Shown here: positions 33,971-42,995 of the stretch, one piece after another | How the letters are laid out: each line of letters begins with the position of its first letter | How positions within the stretch are numbered: the stretch's first letter is position 1 | DNA from: Limnohabitans sp. Jir72 | GTDB lineage: Bacteria > Pseudomonadota > Gammaproteobacteria > Burkholderiales > Burkholderiaceae_C | Assembly: GCF_003063575.1 (NCBI RefSeq) | Contig: NZ_NESC01000004.1 | Coordinates: 248,001-312,000 of the forward strand | Length of the DNA: 64,000 bases | Reading direction: 5' to 3' | Made by a program: the position numbers and the translations under genes | Notes under the pieces: model-generated | Told to the model about the DNA's origin: nothing | The model's input: only the letters and a program-made list of their open reading frames with translations | Database searches by the model: none

Positions 33971-34168
33971 TTACTTCTTCACCGTGGCATCCGCCGCAGC
34001 AGGCGCCATAGCGACCACTTTGGAGCCGCCATTGAGGAAGCTTTTCACCCAGGTGGTGTTCATGGTCAGGGCCAAGTGCACGCTGAAGGACGAAATCGCC
34101 ACAGCCGCAATGAACACCGGGATACCGACCGAAGGTTTCACCACACACCACATTTTCGAGTAGATCAT
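33971..34168 (-). CDS. pucA: Peripheral antenna (LH2/LH3) alpha subunit
   Basis: The 65-residue polypeptide has the LH2-alpha pattern: M-x3-K-M-W at the N-terminus, one membrane span, and liganding His31 in SVHLAL. After His31, position 44 is Phe and 45 is Leu. In B800-850 LH2 these are usually Tyr-Trp or Tyr-Tyr, whereas Phe-Leu is the pair of B800-820 (LH3) complexes. That predicts a blue-shifted antenna. A C-terminal Ala/Lys-rich tail of about 17 residues follows NGGSK. pucB ends 12 bp upstream. Confidence 0.95.
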   Translation of the reverse strand: MIYSKMWCVVKPSVGIPVFIAAVAISSFSVHLALTMNTTWVKSFLNGGSKVVAMAPAAADATVKK

Positions 34169-34180
34169 GATGTGTCTCCT

Positions 34181-34333
34181 TTACTTGAGCCAGGGTGAAT
34201 AGATGTAGGCCAGCAGATGGGCAAATGCGGCAATCATGCCGAAAATCTGCGTACCCTGGATGAGATTGCGGTGAATCTCTTCCGATTCGGCCTCGGTCAG
34301 TCCCGTTGGCCAGACTTTGTCTGAGTTAGACAT
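34181..34333 (-). CDS. pucB: Peripheral antenna (LH2) beta subunit
   Basis: The 50-residue product has the beta-antenna signature GLTEAESEEIHRNLIQG and AHLLAYIYSPWL. His39 is the expected ligand of the ring bacteriochlorophyll and His21 the conserved second histidine. ATG 34333 (MSNSDK) has GGAG upstream (AAGGAGAAAACT); a longer frame to 34369 lacks support. No TGT-N12-ACA site is visible in the 104 bp before it, so it may depend on read-through from crtADC or on another factor. Confidence 0.95.
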   Translation of the reverse strand: MSNSDKVWPTGLTEAESEEIHRNLIQGTQIFGMIAAFAHLLAYIYSPWLK

Positions 34334-34437
34334 AGTTTTCTCCTTGCAGAAGACGTGCACGGCCCGCACGAGGGCTATTCATGGCCACCATGGCCAGGAA
34401 TGGGGTTGCCTTGAAAAGAAGTTCAAGGGTGTTCATC

Positions 34438-35301
34438 TCAAGCCCGCCGTGGCATGCGCCAAGGCAGCATGGCTTGAACCACCGGTGACACCAAACGGGG
34501 CACCGACAGGGTTTCGTGGAAGGCAAGCAATGGCTCACCGGCGTAGTCAAATTGCAGCAAGGCACGCTGGTAAAACGGCGTGTCTTCAAGTTGTTCGTGC
34601 ACCCGCACGGCTTGCGTGCTGCGCATGCGGCGATCGATGCGCCAAGCTGTCTTGGGTAGGCGCTGCACCGGTGGCGCGGCGATGGGCTCCACCGTGCCTT
34701 TGGGTGTGAAGCGCAGCGACAGCACGCGGTCATCGGCGGCGGGCGCTTGCATGTCGTAAAACACCACGGTGCTGCCGTCGCGCGTGCGGGCACGCGACCA
34801 GTCCCAGGTGTGAAAGCCCTGGTCCACCGGCTCGTCACCCTCGTTGGAATCCAGATAGGCGTGGCCTTGCCACCGCAAGTCCGGTGATTTCAGATCAACC
34901 TCAATGCGCGAAGATGGGGCCAAAGGTCCCCAGCGATGACGGCCTGCCTCATCCAAAGGCTTGGAATAAGCAAAAAGCTGCTGCGGCCACAGCTTGATGC
35001 GGCCCTGGATACGCTGTGGAAACGGCACACAGACCTCGTTGATGTCGATGGTCAGACAGTCCCCGTCCCAGTTCAATTGGCTCGGTCCGATGGTCAATTG
35101 CTGGGCGCTGCGGGCGCAGTGGCGCTGCCCACGCTCGGTCATGGCCCATCGGCCTTGGCCTTTGCTGTAAATGGCCACGTTCAGCGCGCAGTGGTTATCC
35201 GGGTTGGCACGGCCACGTCTGCGCGCCCAGGCGTAATAAGGCGAGAACACACTGCCGACAAAAGCAATGAGGGTGATGCCGTGTTGACCGCAATCACTCA
35301 T
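34438..35301 (-). CDS. crtC: Hydroxyneurosporene synthase (carotenoid 1,2-hydratase)
   Basis: CrtC adds water across the 1,2 double bond of acyclic carotenoids. From ATG 35301, which overlaps the crtD stop (ATGA), the product is 287 residues. It has the family stretches LIAFVGSVFSPYYAWARRRG, NHCALNVAIY, RWAMTERG and QGFHTWDWSRAR. The frame continues upstream through DGGYLWWYVDA, which also looks like CrtC, but no ATG, GTG or TTG lies between 35301 and 35646. The true N-terminus is therefore uncertain. Confidence 0.9.
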   Translation of the reverse strand: MSDCGQHGITLIAFVGSVFSPYYAWARRRGRANPDNHCALNVAIYSKGQGRWAMTERGQRHCARSAQQLTIGPSQLNWDGDCLTIDINEVCVPFPQRIQGRIKLWPQQLFAYSKPLDEAGRHRWGPLAPSSRIEVDLKSPDLRWQGHAYLDSNEGDEPVDQGFHTWDWSRARTRDGSTVVFYDMQAPAADDRVLSLRFTPKGTVEPIAAPPVQRLPKTAWRIDRRMRSTQAVRVHEQLEDTPFYQRALLQFDYAGEPLLAFHETLSVPRLVSPVVQAMLPWRMPRRA

Positions 35302-36830
35302 GGCGTCGACATACCACCAAAGGTAGCCCCCGTCTGGAACCGTCTGGTCGAAGCGAGGCTCGCCATCAGCGCCTCGGCCGCCCGCTGCCCGGACAGCGCC
35401 GCCATCGGCACGCCCGGCCCCGGGTGCACGCTGCCCCCCGCCAGATACAGGCCCTGCAGGGGTGTGGTGGAGCCAGGTCTTTGGAAGATGCTCGTCCAGC
35501 CGTGCGTCGCCTGCCCGTACAGCGCTCCGCCGCTGGCCGGAAAGCGCCGATGAAAATCCTGGGGTGTCGTGCGCAGGCTGTTGGCCGTTGTGGCTTGCAG
35601 ATTCAGGCCCAACTGGCGCAGATGCTGAAAGGTGTGCGTTTGGCATTGTTCTAAAGCCTCCTCGGTGACCGCGTTGCCATCACCGCAGGCAGGGGCGTTG
35701 ACCAAACAAAAAATGCGCTCGTCCTGACCCGTTGCAAGGTCAGCAGGCCGGTCTTGTGCGCAGACATAGACCGTGGGGTGCTCGGGCAGGCGCTGGCGCT
35801 CGAAAATGTCTTCGAACTCACTGGCGTACGTGCTCTGAAAAAACACGTTGTGCCGATCCAGCGCAACCCCCTCGGCGGGTGTGTGCATGGACCAAGTCAA
35901 AGCCGACAAAGAGCGCGGCGGCGCGGCCTGCGGCACGGCGCGGCGCACACCGTCGCCCAACAAGCCTTGGCGCAAAGCTGCAACGTCGCCATTGAAAATC
36001 ACGCGGTCGGCCGGCAAGAACTCACCTGACTGCAAGTGCACCCCGCACACGCGCCCCTGGCGCTGCTCGATGCGCTGGCAAGTGCTGTGGTATCGGAACA
36101 CCGCACCACGGCGCCGGGCCACACGGGCCAGTGCCTGGGCCATGCCGACCATGCCGCCTTCGACCGACCAGACCCCGTCCATCTCGACTTGGGCGATCAG
36201 CATGAGCGTGGCTGGAGACTGCCAAGGCGATGAGCCGCAGTAGGTGGCATAGCGGGCAAAGAGCTGGCGCAGTCGCGGGTCGGTGAATTGGTGACCCAGT
36301 TGCTGCCACAGGCTGCGCATGGGGCCGAGTTGGGCCAGCACGCCCAAACCTTTGAAACCCAAGTCACCCATGAAGCCGCCCATGCTCGGGCGCTGGGCGC
36401 GGATCATCGGGCCTTCGAGCGTGGCATAGAGCTGGCGGGTGGTCTTGCAAAAATTCCGGAAACGCTTGGCTTCGTCGCCCCCCGACCAAGCCGCAATGGC
36501 GGCTTCACTCTCTTGTGCATTGGCCGACAAATCGAGTTGGCTGCCATCGGGCCAGAAGTGCCGCGCCAACACCTGCAGCGGTGTGATGCGCATCTCGGCA
36601 TCCACACTGGTGCCCACGCTGCGCAGCAAGGCATCGAATACCCAGCGCATGGTGAACACGGTGGGGCCGCTGTCGATGTGTGCACCGTTCACCTCGCGGC
36701 TGTGCACCTTGCCACCGGGTGCCCCCGAGGCTTCGACCACGGTCACATCCAGGCCTTGGTGTGCCAGCATGATGGCGCTGCACAAACCGCCCATGCCTGC
36801 ACCCACGATGACGACCTGGTGCTCAGACAT
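35298..36830 (-). CDS. crtD: Methoxyneurosporene (1-hydroxycarotenoid 3,4-) dehydrogenase
   Basis: CrtD desaturates the 3,4 bond of hydroxylated or methoxylated acyclic carotenoids. The 510-residue CrtI-like flavoprotein has VVIVGAGMGGLCSAIMLAHQGLDVTVVE at the N-terminus, HIDSGPTVFTMRW, and GLYLAGGSVHPGPGVPMAALSG near the C-terminus. ATG 36830 (MSEHQ) overlaps the crtA end by 8 bp; the crtC start overlaps its stop. Confidence 0.94.
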   Translation of the reverse strand: MSEHQVVIVGAGMGGLCSAIMLAHQGLDVTVVEASGAPGGKVHSREVNGAHIDSGPTVFTMRWVFDALLRSVGTSVDAEMRITPLQVLARHFWPDGSQLDLSANAQESEAAIAAWSGGDEAKRFRNFCKTTRQLYATLEGPMIRAQRPSMGGFMGDLGFKGLGVLAQLGPMRSLWQQLGHQFTDPRLRQLFARYATYCGSSPWQSPATLMLIAQVEMDGVWSVEGGMVGMAQALARVARRRGAVFRYHSTCQRIEQRQGRVCGVHLQSGEFLPADRVIFNGDVAALRQGLLGDGVRRAVPQAAPPRSLSALTWSMHTPAEGVALDRHNVFFQSTYASEFEDIFERQRLPEHPTVYVCAQDRPADLATGQDERIFCLVNAPACGDGNAVTEEALEQCQTHTFQHLRQLGLNLQATTANSLRTTPQDFHRRFPASGGALYGQATHGWTSIFQRPGSTTPLQGLYLAGGSVHPGPGVPMAALSGQRAAEALMASLASTRRFQTGATFGGMSTP

Positions 36831-37656
36831 GGCTGAGCTCCAGGCCTGGCACATCCTGTGCGGACGCCCCTTGCAAGACAGGTTGTAAGCCCTGCTCCTC
36901 ACCCGACCTTGGGGCAGCGAGCAGGTTGAAGGTCTTGCCTTGCCAGACACCAGCCATCTGCAGCACCTGCATGCGCACAAAAAGCGATTCTGAAAAAAAT
37001 TGGTGCTTGTACGCTGCGGCGCTGGCCGCCTGGTGCGCGCCCTGGTGTGCGTACTGCAGCATGGCCTGTGTGTCATGCCACAAGCTGAAGGTGCATTGCC
37101 GCACCAAAGGTGCTTCACCCAGGCCCATGGCCAGCAGGCAGCCGGGGGCCTGGCTCAGGTCGGCTTGCGCCGCCGGGGCATAACGCCAAAACGCCATGGC
37201 CTTGGTCGGCACAATGCTGGCGCGGGTCAGCACGGCAAAAGGCCCTTTGGCATTCAACTCGCCCTGCTCGCCCAGCGCCTGAACGCTGCTGGCTTGCCAG
37301 GCTTGTTTGTCCCATTGGCCTCTGGCTGACTGCACCGACAGCACACCTGTCCAGCACTCGCGGGCGCGACTGCGGTAAGCCTGCACGACAGGACTGTCAA
37401 AAAATTGGAGGGCCAGATCGAGGTGGCTGAAAGTGCAGATCAGCCCCTGGTGCGTGGCGCTAGGCCGCAAACTGAAGCCACCGCCGTGACCACTGCCCAT
37501 GACCTTGACCATGGTCAGGCCCGGAACATCCTTGTATGGCGTGGCACCCGCCACCAGCCGCAGCCAACCCCAGCCCTGGTGCTGGCGCATAAAGTCAGCC
37601 AGCAACACCACCACCACACCGGCGAGCGGATCATGAGGTGTTGAGATGGCTTGCAT
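36823..37656 (-). CDS. crtA: Spheroidene monooxygenase
   Basis: CrtA adds the 2-keto group to spheroidene-type carotenoids, using O2. The 277-residue product has the family core RLVAGATPYKDVPGLTMVKVMGSGHGGGFSL and CTFSLWHDTQAMLQYAH. Its presence points to spheroidenone-like (or 2-keto-spirilloxanthin) pigments under oxygen. It starts 25 bp after pufC and leads the crtADC segment. Confidence 0.92.
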   Translation of the reverse strand: MQAISTPHDPLAGVVVVLLADFMRQHQGWGWLRLVAGATPYKDVPGLTMVKVMGSGHGGGFSLRPSATHQGLICTFSHLDLALQFFDSPVVQAYRSRARECWTGVLSVQSARGQWDKQAWQASSVQALGEQGELNAKGPFAVLTRASIVPTKAMAFWRYAPAAQADLSQAPGCLLAMGLGEAPLVRQCTFSLWHDTQAMLQYAHQGAHQAASAAAYKHQFFSESLFVRMQVLQMAGVWQGKTFNLLAAPRSGEEQGLQPVLQGASAQDVPGLELSHV

Positions 37657-37681
37657 GACAGGATGTCCGGTAGCTTGTGGA

Positions 37682-38752
37682 CTACTTGGCCGCGACTTTG
37701 GCAGCTGCCAAAGCGGGTTTCAACAACTCGGGATAGTCCTTGGCCATGGGCGCGCCATTGAGCGGCTTGTAAGCACCCTGGTGGCAAGTCGCACAATTGA
37801 GCTTGGCCACGTCGCCAGTCGGCCCCTTGCGGTGCGCCGGGAAGACTTCGGTCAAAGACTCCATGTAGGTCAGATTCAGGTCACGCGCCATGCGGATGCC
37901 GTGCCATGCGGTCGTGCGCTGCGGCGGGCTGTTTTCCCAGTTCTGGAAGGACTGTGTGTTGTGGCAATAAGTGCAGTTGACGCCCAAGGAGTTGGACATG
38001 TGCGTCATCAGCCCATAGGTCCACTCGGCCTGCTTGATCGACTGCTTATTGCCGGAAGGCAGTGCCGTGGGGCCGTTCACACGGATCTTCTGGTCGCCCA
38101 ACAAAAAGGGCGTGAATGGGTCGTTGGGCAGCGATGACAGGTTGACCACCGGAGACGGTTCGTTTTGTCCGGCTTTGTCGCCCATGAAGTTCGAGCCGTA
38201 GGGTTGCGGGTTGGACTTGAACCAGATCGCATTGGGCACCGGCTCGCCCCGGTGGCAGGTGTAGCAGGTCACGCCGGTTTGGGCGACGTGCGGCTGCCAG
38301 TCCGAGTTGATGTGCCGCGTCATCTCGATCATGCGGCGCGCCACCACCTTGGTGTACTTGCTGTCGTCTTCAAAATTGGGCAAGGCGTGGCAATACGCGC
38401 AACCTTCTTGCGGGGCCACCCAGTTGGCCATTGAGACCATCAGGCGGTTGAACTCGCCCACGCTCAAGTTGCCAAGCACCTTGACATTTTTGTAGGCCTG
38501 CGCGGCTTTGGGGCCATCAGAGCCAGGCGAAGGAATGGCCACAGGCGGCTGGTTCTTCTCGGTTTTGACTTCGAGCAAACGGGCGTTGTACACCTGAACC
38601 ATGCCCGTGCCGCGGTAGCCACTTTGCACGGTCTCGGGACTGGGTCGCTCGCAGCCTGTCAGCACCAAACCGAGCAAACCGATGCAAGCCAAGCCTAAGC
38701 CATTGGCTATGCGGCTCATCCATGGCGATGTGTTGAGAATGTGCGTGCTCAT
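37682..38752 (-). CDS. pufC: Reaction-centre tetraheme cytochrome c subunit
   Basis: PufC donates electrons to the photo-oxidised special pair. Four CxxCH motifs are visible (CAYCH, CYTCH, CTYCH, CATCH). The N-terminus has a lipoprotein signal with lipobox LTGC (about residue 34), so it should be anchored on the periplasmic side. From ATG 38752 it is 356 residues and overlaps the pufM stop (ATGA). Confidence 0.96.
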   Translation of the reverse strand: MSTHILNTSPWMSRIANGLGLACIGLLGLVLTGCERPSPETVQSGYRGTGMVQVYNARLLEVKTEKNQPPVAIPSPGSDGPKAAQAYKNVKVLGNLSVGEFNRLMVSMANWVAPQEGCAYCHALPNFEDDSKYTKVVARRMIEMTRHINSDWQPHVAQTGVTCYTCHRGEPVPNAIWFKSNPQPYGSNFMGDKAGQNEPSPVVNLSSLPNDPFTPFLLGDQKIRVNGPTALPSGNKQSIKQAEWTYGLMTHMSNSLGVNCTYCHNTQSFQNWENSPPQRTTAWHGIRMARDLNLTYMESLTEVFPAHRKGPTGDVAKLNCATCHQGAYKPLNGAPMAKDYPELLKPALAAAKVAAK

Positions 38753-39726
38753 GGCTTGGCTCCAATGCTCAGTGCGGGGTCCGTCATGGCTGGGAAAATT
38801 TCCGGGTAAGGCGGCGCCACGCCATGCTTGATGGCCCAGAGGTACCAGTTGTCCACCACCGTGCCGGTCAGCAAGATGCCGATACCGCCCGTGATGGGAC
38901 AGAGGACGGCAAACCACCAAGCCCAACGGTGAATCGACTCCATGGTCGCGTTGAAACCCATGGTCCAGCGCCAGAACAAAGCAGCGCGTTCAGAGGCCGT
39001 GCCCCGGTCGGTGATCTGCTCGATCTCGCGTTCGCCACCAAAGCGGGTCACCGCCAGAATGGTCGCGCCGTGCATGGCAAACAGCAGCGCTGAACCATAG
39101 AGGAACACGATGGACAGCGCGTGGAAGGGGTTGTAAAACAGGTTGCCGTAACGCAGCGAGAAAGCGGCCGTCCAGTCCAGGTGAGGGAAGATGCCATAAG
39201 GCACTGCCTCGCCCCAAGAGCCCATCAGGATGGGGCGAAACAAGCCCAGCACCAGAAACAGCCAGATGGCCGCAGCGAATGCCCAGGCGATGTGCGTGCC
39301 CATGCCCAGCTCCACTGCACGGCGGTAAGTGCGGGCCCACCAGAGCATCACCGAAGCGGTGAAGAACAAGCCCACGATGAGGAACCAGCCCCCCTGGTTG
39401 AGCGGCGGGATGCTCAGGCCATAACTCGGTGGTGGCGGCTCCAGCGACAGCCAAAACAGCTGACGCACAAATTGGATCGGGTCGTAGTTGACCGAGGCCA
39501 GCATGTTCATGCCGATCAGGGTGAAGGCGATCAAACCGCAAATGAGCGACGCCAGACCGAGGCCGCCCAGGTAAATGGGCCCCAGCTGCGCATTGCCCAG
39601 CTTGCCCACCCAGTAGTTGATCAGGGGCTGCCCGGTGCGCGGGCTGTTGCCGTGCCCGAGGGGCACCCCGTGGTGCACCGGACCCACGGCTTGCACCGTG
39701 GTGAACAGGTTTTGATAGTCGGCCAT
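38749..39726 (-). CDS. pufM: Reaction centre M subunit
   Basis: The 325-residue five-span protein shows the M-subunit pattern: [84 protein letters not shown] and [13 protein letters not shown]. The His residues in [13 protein letters not shown] and SIHRW are the expected pigment and iron ligands. ATG 39726 has AGGAG 8 nt upstream. Confidence 0.97.
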   Translation of the reverse strand: MADYQNLFTTVQAVGPVHHGVPLGHGNSPRTGQPLINYWVGKLGNAQLGPIYLGGLGLASLICGLIAFTLIGMNMLASVNYDPIQFVRQLFWLSLEPPPPSYGLSIPPLNQGGWFLIVGLFFTASVMLWWARTYRRAVELGMGTHIAWAFAAAIWLFLVLGLFRPILMGSWGEAVPYGIFPHLDWTAAFSLRYGNLFYNPFHALSIVFLYGSALLFAMHGATILAVTRFGGEREIEQITDRGTASERAALFWRWTMGFNATMESIHRWAWWFAVLCPITGGIGILLTGTVVDNWYLWAIKHGVAPPYPEIFPAMTDPALSIGAKP

Positions 39727-39774
39727 TGTGGTACTCCTCAATTCTTCAGATTCGGACGGTGCGGGCAGTCCGAC

Positions 39775-40611
39775 TCAAACGGGCCACTGGGACCAGATCG
39801 GCATGTTCAGCCACCAGCTCCACCACTCGGGCCAGCCACGGCTCCAGAAGGGGCCGCTGAGCACAATGCACAGGGCGCTGAACAACACGGCGGCCAGCGC
39901 CAGGAACAAGCCCAGTCGGTGGATGCCCAGAGTGCCGATCGAGTAGCCGATGATGTCGCGGAAGAACGTGTCTTCGTGCTCGGGTGTCTTGACCACGGTG
40001 CCCGGTGCGGGGTTGGTGGACGAGAGAATCAGACCGCCGTGCAGCGACAAAGCAAACACACTGGCGAAAAAGAAACTCACAGCGATCATGTGCGCCGGGT
40101 TGTAATGAAAGTGCAGGTACTGGTAGCCCACGTTGGACACCCAGTCCAGGTGGCTGTAGATGCCGTAGGGAAAGCCATGACCCCAAGCGCCCATGAGCAC
40201 CGGCCGCACGACCACCAAGGTGACATAAGCCGAGATGGCCACACCGAAGGCCACGGGCACATGAAAGCCCATGCCCAACTTGCGGCAGATTTCGACCTCG
40301 CGCATCATCCAGGAGACAAAGGCACCGATGGCGCACACCGTGATGAGCTGCCACAGGCCGCCTTCCATCAGGGGCGCAAAGCGCAGACCGTAAGACAAAT
40401 CAGGCGGTGCAATGCTGATTTGCCAAATGTTCCAGGTCGGGCCTTGTGAGGCTCCCCACAAAATGAGCGCCGTGCCCAGGAACGAGAAGAACAAGGTGGT
40501 GACACCAAAAAACCCGACGTAAAAGGGTCCAACCCAGAAGTCGAACAAGTCGCCACCCAGCAGGGTACCACCGCGAACACGGTACTTTTTTTCAAAACTC
40601 AGCATGGCCAT
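39775..40611 (-). CDS. pufL: Reaction centre L subunit
   Basis: The 278-residue five-span protein begins [36 protein letters not shown] and contains [30 protein letters not shown] and [12 protein letters not shown], where the special-pair, accessory-pigment and iron-ligand histidines reside. AGGAGG lies 8 nt before ATG 40611. Gap to pufM is 48 bp. Confidence 0.98.
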   Translation of the reverse strand: MAMLSFEKKYRVRGGTLLGGDLFDFWVGPFYVGFFGVTTLFFSFLGTALILWGASQGPTWNIWQISIAPPDLSYGLRFAPLMEGGLWQLITVCAIGAFVSWMMREVEICRKLGMGFHVPVAFGVAISAYVTLVVVRPVLMGAWGHGFPYGIYSHLDWVSNVGYQYLHFHYNPAHMIAVSFFFASVFALSLHGGLILSSTNPAPGTVVKTPEHEDTFFRDIIGYSIGTLGIHRLGLFLALAAVLFSALCIVLSGPFWSRGWPEWWSWWLNMPIWSQWPV

Positions 40612-40695
40612 GGTTGGGTCCTCCTGCCTGAAAGGGTGAACAGACGCTGCATCAAACCGGGGTTCGATGACAGCATCTGGGTGGCAAGTCCTGGA

Positions 40696-40905
40696 TCAGG
40701 ACTTGGTTGCGGGCAGCGATGCCACCGCAGTGGGCAAAGGCGAGTTTTGCGCCGATGCCGCCACGGGTTTTTTCGCCCCGTCGAGCCAATTGAATTTGTT
40801 CGTGCTGAGCAAGATGAGGTGAATCATCGCGGCCAGACCAAACAAGAAAATACCCTGCAGCACCATGGCACGCAGCGGATCGAAAAGACGCCAAATTCTC
40901 CACAT
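40696..40905 (-). CDS. pufA: LH1 alpha subunit
   Basis: The 69-residue product has the LH1-alpha pattern [43 protein letters not shown], with His29 as bacteriochlorophyll ligand and the LSTxxFNWL signature. A long Ala/Pro-rich tail follows. AGGAG precedes ATG 40905. Unusually it is separated from pufB by a 74-codon gene. Confidence 0.96.
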   Translation of the reverse strand: MWRIWRLFDPLRAMVLQGIFLFGLAAMIHLILLSTNKFNWLDGAKKPVAASAQNSPLPTAVASLPATKS

Positions 40906-40915
40906 GGTGAATCTC

Positions 40916-41140
40916 CTAAATGATGTGGGACATGAAGGTGTACACCGCAGCTTTCACGCCCTGGCTCATGCTCTTGGCGTCTTCTGCACCGGGCAGCAGA
41001 TCCCGCCAGTGCACGCCGACCAGCTTGGCCAGTACGACGAGCACGAAGAGGCATCCAAAACCGATGAGGAAAATGGACCAATATGCCGGGGATTCATTCG
41101 CGGGCGAATGGTCCCCGTTGAGGTGGCTTGTGTTTGGCAT
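40916..41140 (-). CDS. Single-span membrane protein (74 residues) between pufB and pufA, unknown
   Basis: ATG 41140 has GGAG 8 nt upstream and the stop is 10 bp before pufA, so it is an integral puf-operon gene. The product has a polar N-terminus (about 1-19), one membrane span (20-42), [12 protein letters not shown], and a C-terminal amphipathic stretch ending [11 protein letters not shown]. It lacks the beta-antenna AHxxxW pattern and the alpha LSTxxFNWL pattern, so it is not an extra LH1 polypeptide. Its single-span layout with a post-membrane LP and a C-terminal helix loosely recalls PufX, but no alignment-level similarity is claimed. Confidence 0.8.
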   Translation of the reverse strand: MPNTSHLNGDHSPANESPAYWSIFLIGFGCLFVLVVLAKLVGVHWRDLLPGAEDAKSMSQGVKAAVYTFMSHII

Positions 41141-41184
41141 GACAGTGACTCCGTCAATCTATGGTTGAAAAAACAGGCTCTGAA

Positions 41185-41328
41185 TCAGAACCAGGGACGC
41201 CACGCCCAGACCAAGATGTGGGCCAATACAGCAACTGCTGTAAAACCCACGGCGCCTTGCATCCAGTAGTGGTGAAATTCCTGGGCTTCCTCATCGGTGA
41301 GTCCGGAAATGGATGTCTTTGTGGACAT
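41185..41328 (-). CDS. pufB: LH1 beta subunit
   Basis: This 47-residue protein is clearly an LH1 beta chain: [18 protein letters not shown], then [15 protein letters not shown], with His37 as bacteriochlorophyll ligand and the WRPW ending. AGGAG is 7-8 nt before ATG 41328. It starts 140 bp after bchZ. No pufQ is visible in that gap, and no PpsR-type site either. Confidence 0.96.
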   Translation of the reverse strand: MSTKTSISGLTDEEAQEFHHYWMQGAVGFTAVAVLAHILVWAWRPWF

Positions 41329-41468
41329 TTTTTTCTCCTGTTAACGAGGCCTTGCGACCCGGGGTGCGCACAGCCCGCGCAGATGGGCATCCGCAGCCAA
41401 AGGCCACGACATCGGTTCAGCGGCAGCGCACGCGGCGGCACCAGCTGTTGTGTTGATCAAGGCGTGAT

Positions 41469-42995
41469 TCATGCCGCCACCCCCAGACCCAGTTCGCGGC
41501 TGGCCGCGTTCACATGGGCTTCGGTCACCTCGCTTTGGCCCTGGGCCTGCGAGAGTTGTTCGGCCTGGTCGCGCAAGCGCTTGGCCGCTGAAATCTGGAC
41601 CAGCACCGGCTGGCTCTGCACCACATCCCGCAGGCGCTGCTGGGCCTGGTCTTGCCAGCTGGCGTTGGGAGCGACCACACCACGCGCCTGAGTGGCTGGA
41701 GCCTTGTCCATCTCAGAGCCCAAAGGCAGGATGTGGAACAGTGCATCAAACAACGCGTTGCACACCTCTTGGATCACGTAGCTCGCACCGCTGTAACCCA
41801 TGAAGGGCGTGCCGGTGTGACGGCGGATGATGGCGCCGGGAAACGACGCGGGAATAAAGGCTGCACGCATCGGGCTGCCACCCGAGATCTCACTGAGGTA
41901 CATGCGCTCGTTGTAGCTGCCAAACATGATGAGTGGCGTTTGCGTTTTGACCAGCTCGCGCACCGTGGCGTTGTCGGTCTTGCTGCCCGCCGTGCGTGAG
42001 ATGCTGAAGCGGCAAGGCAAGCCCATTTCGTTTTCAAGGAAATTTTTGAGGCCGCGCGAGTAGGTCTCGCCCGCCACCACGGCAAAGCTGGCTGTGGCAA
42101 AAAAATCTTGCGTGACCGAACGCCACAGGTCCCACATGGGCTTGAGCGTCGTGTGCTTTTCACGCTCAATGAAAGGTTCTGGGTCCAGGTGCAGCAATTG
42201 ACCCAGCTTGCGCAAAAAGTAGGTGGTGCTGTGCAGCCCGATGGGCGCTTGCAAATAGGGGCGCTCTAAAGCTTCGCAGAGCATGCGGCCAAACTCGCGG
42301 TACATGCAAATGTTCACATCGGCTTCGACCAAACGTGAAACATCGGCCAGGTGGCTGCCCAGCGGGAAGACCATGTTGACCTCGGCGCCAATGCCTTGCA
42401 CCAGTCGACGGATTTCGGCCAAGTCGCTTGCACTGTTGAATGTGCCGTAGCTGGGGCCAATGATGTTGACACGGGGCTTTTCTCCCTCGGGGCGGTCTTC
42501 AAAGGGCTTGCGCGCGGGCACTTTGCGCAGGCCGTATTCGCTCCAGAGCCAGTACATGGCACGGTTGGCACATTGCCACTGGTCTTCGTCGATGGTGCGT
42601 GGCAAAAAGCGTGCGATGTTGGTGCCTTCGGGCGTGACACCGCCACCGATCATCTCGGCAATCGAGCCGGTCACCACCACGGCGGGCAGTTCGGGGTCGA
42701 GCGTGGCGTGGGCGCGTTTCATGGCGCCTTCGGTGCCTTCGCGGCCCAGCTGCTCTTCGGCCAAGCCCGTCACCACAATCGGCAACTCGTGCGGGGGCAA
42801 GGCATCGGTGTAATGCAGCACCGAAGTGACGGGCAAGTTTTCGCAGCCGACTGGGCCGTCAATCACCACCTGCAAACCCTTGATGGCGGTGAACACATAC
42901 ACCGCGCCCCAGTAACCGCCTGCGCGGTCGTGGTCGAGGATGAGTGGCGACTTGGGCTTGGCCACGGTGCTGGGTGGAGGATTGACTTGGTTCAT
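41469..42995 (-). CDS. bchZ: Chlorophyllide a reductase subunit Z
   Basis: BchZ pairs with BchY as the catalytic part of chlorophyllide a oxidoreductase, which reduces ring B. The 508-residue nitrogenase-like protein has [35 protein letters not shown] at the N-terminus and [13 protein letters not shown], then [12 protein letters not shown]. The C-terminal 60 residues form a predicted helical PCP-red-like tail ([12 protein letters not shown]...). Its ATG overlaps the bchY stop. Confidence 0.96.
   Translation of the reverse strand: MNQVNPPPSTVAKPKSPLILDHDRAGGYWGAVYVFTAIKGLQVVIDGPVGCENLPVTSVLHYTDALPPHELPIVVTGLAEEQLGREGTEGAMKRAHATLDPELPAVVVTGSIAEMIGGGVTPEGTNIARFLPRTIDEDQWQCANRAMYWLWSEYGLRKVPARKPFEDRPEGEKPRVNIIGPSYGTFNSASDLAEIRRLVQGIGAEVNMVFPLGSHLADVSRLVEADVNICMYREFGRMLCEALERPYLQAPIGLHSTTYFLRKLGQLLHLDPEPFIEREKHTTLKPMWDLWRSVTQDFFATASFAVVAGETYSRGLKNFLENEMGLPCRFSISRTAGSKTDNATVRELVKTQTPLIMFGSYNERMYLSEISGGSPMRAAFIPASFPGAIIRRHTGTPFMGYSGASYVIQEVCNALFDALFHILPLGSEMDKAPATQARGVVAPNASWQDQAQQRLRDVVQSQPVLVQISAAKRLRDQAEQLSQAQGQSEVTEAHVNAASRELGLGVAA

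Noticed and set aside
35298..37118. Longer 606-codon version of crtD starting at 37118
   Set aside because: The extra N-terminus lies inside crtA; the FAD motif begins right after the ATG at 36830, as expected for the family.
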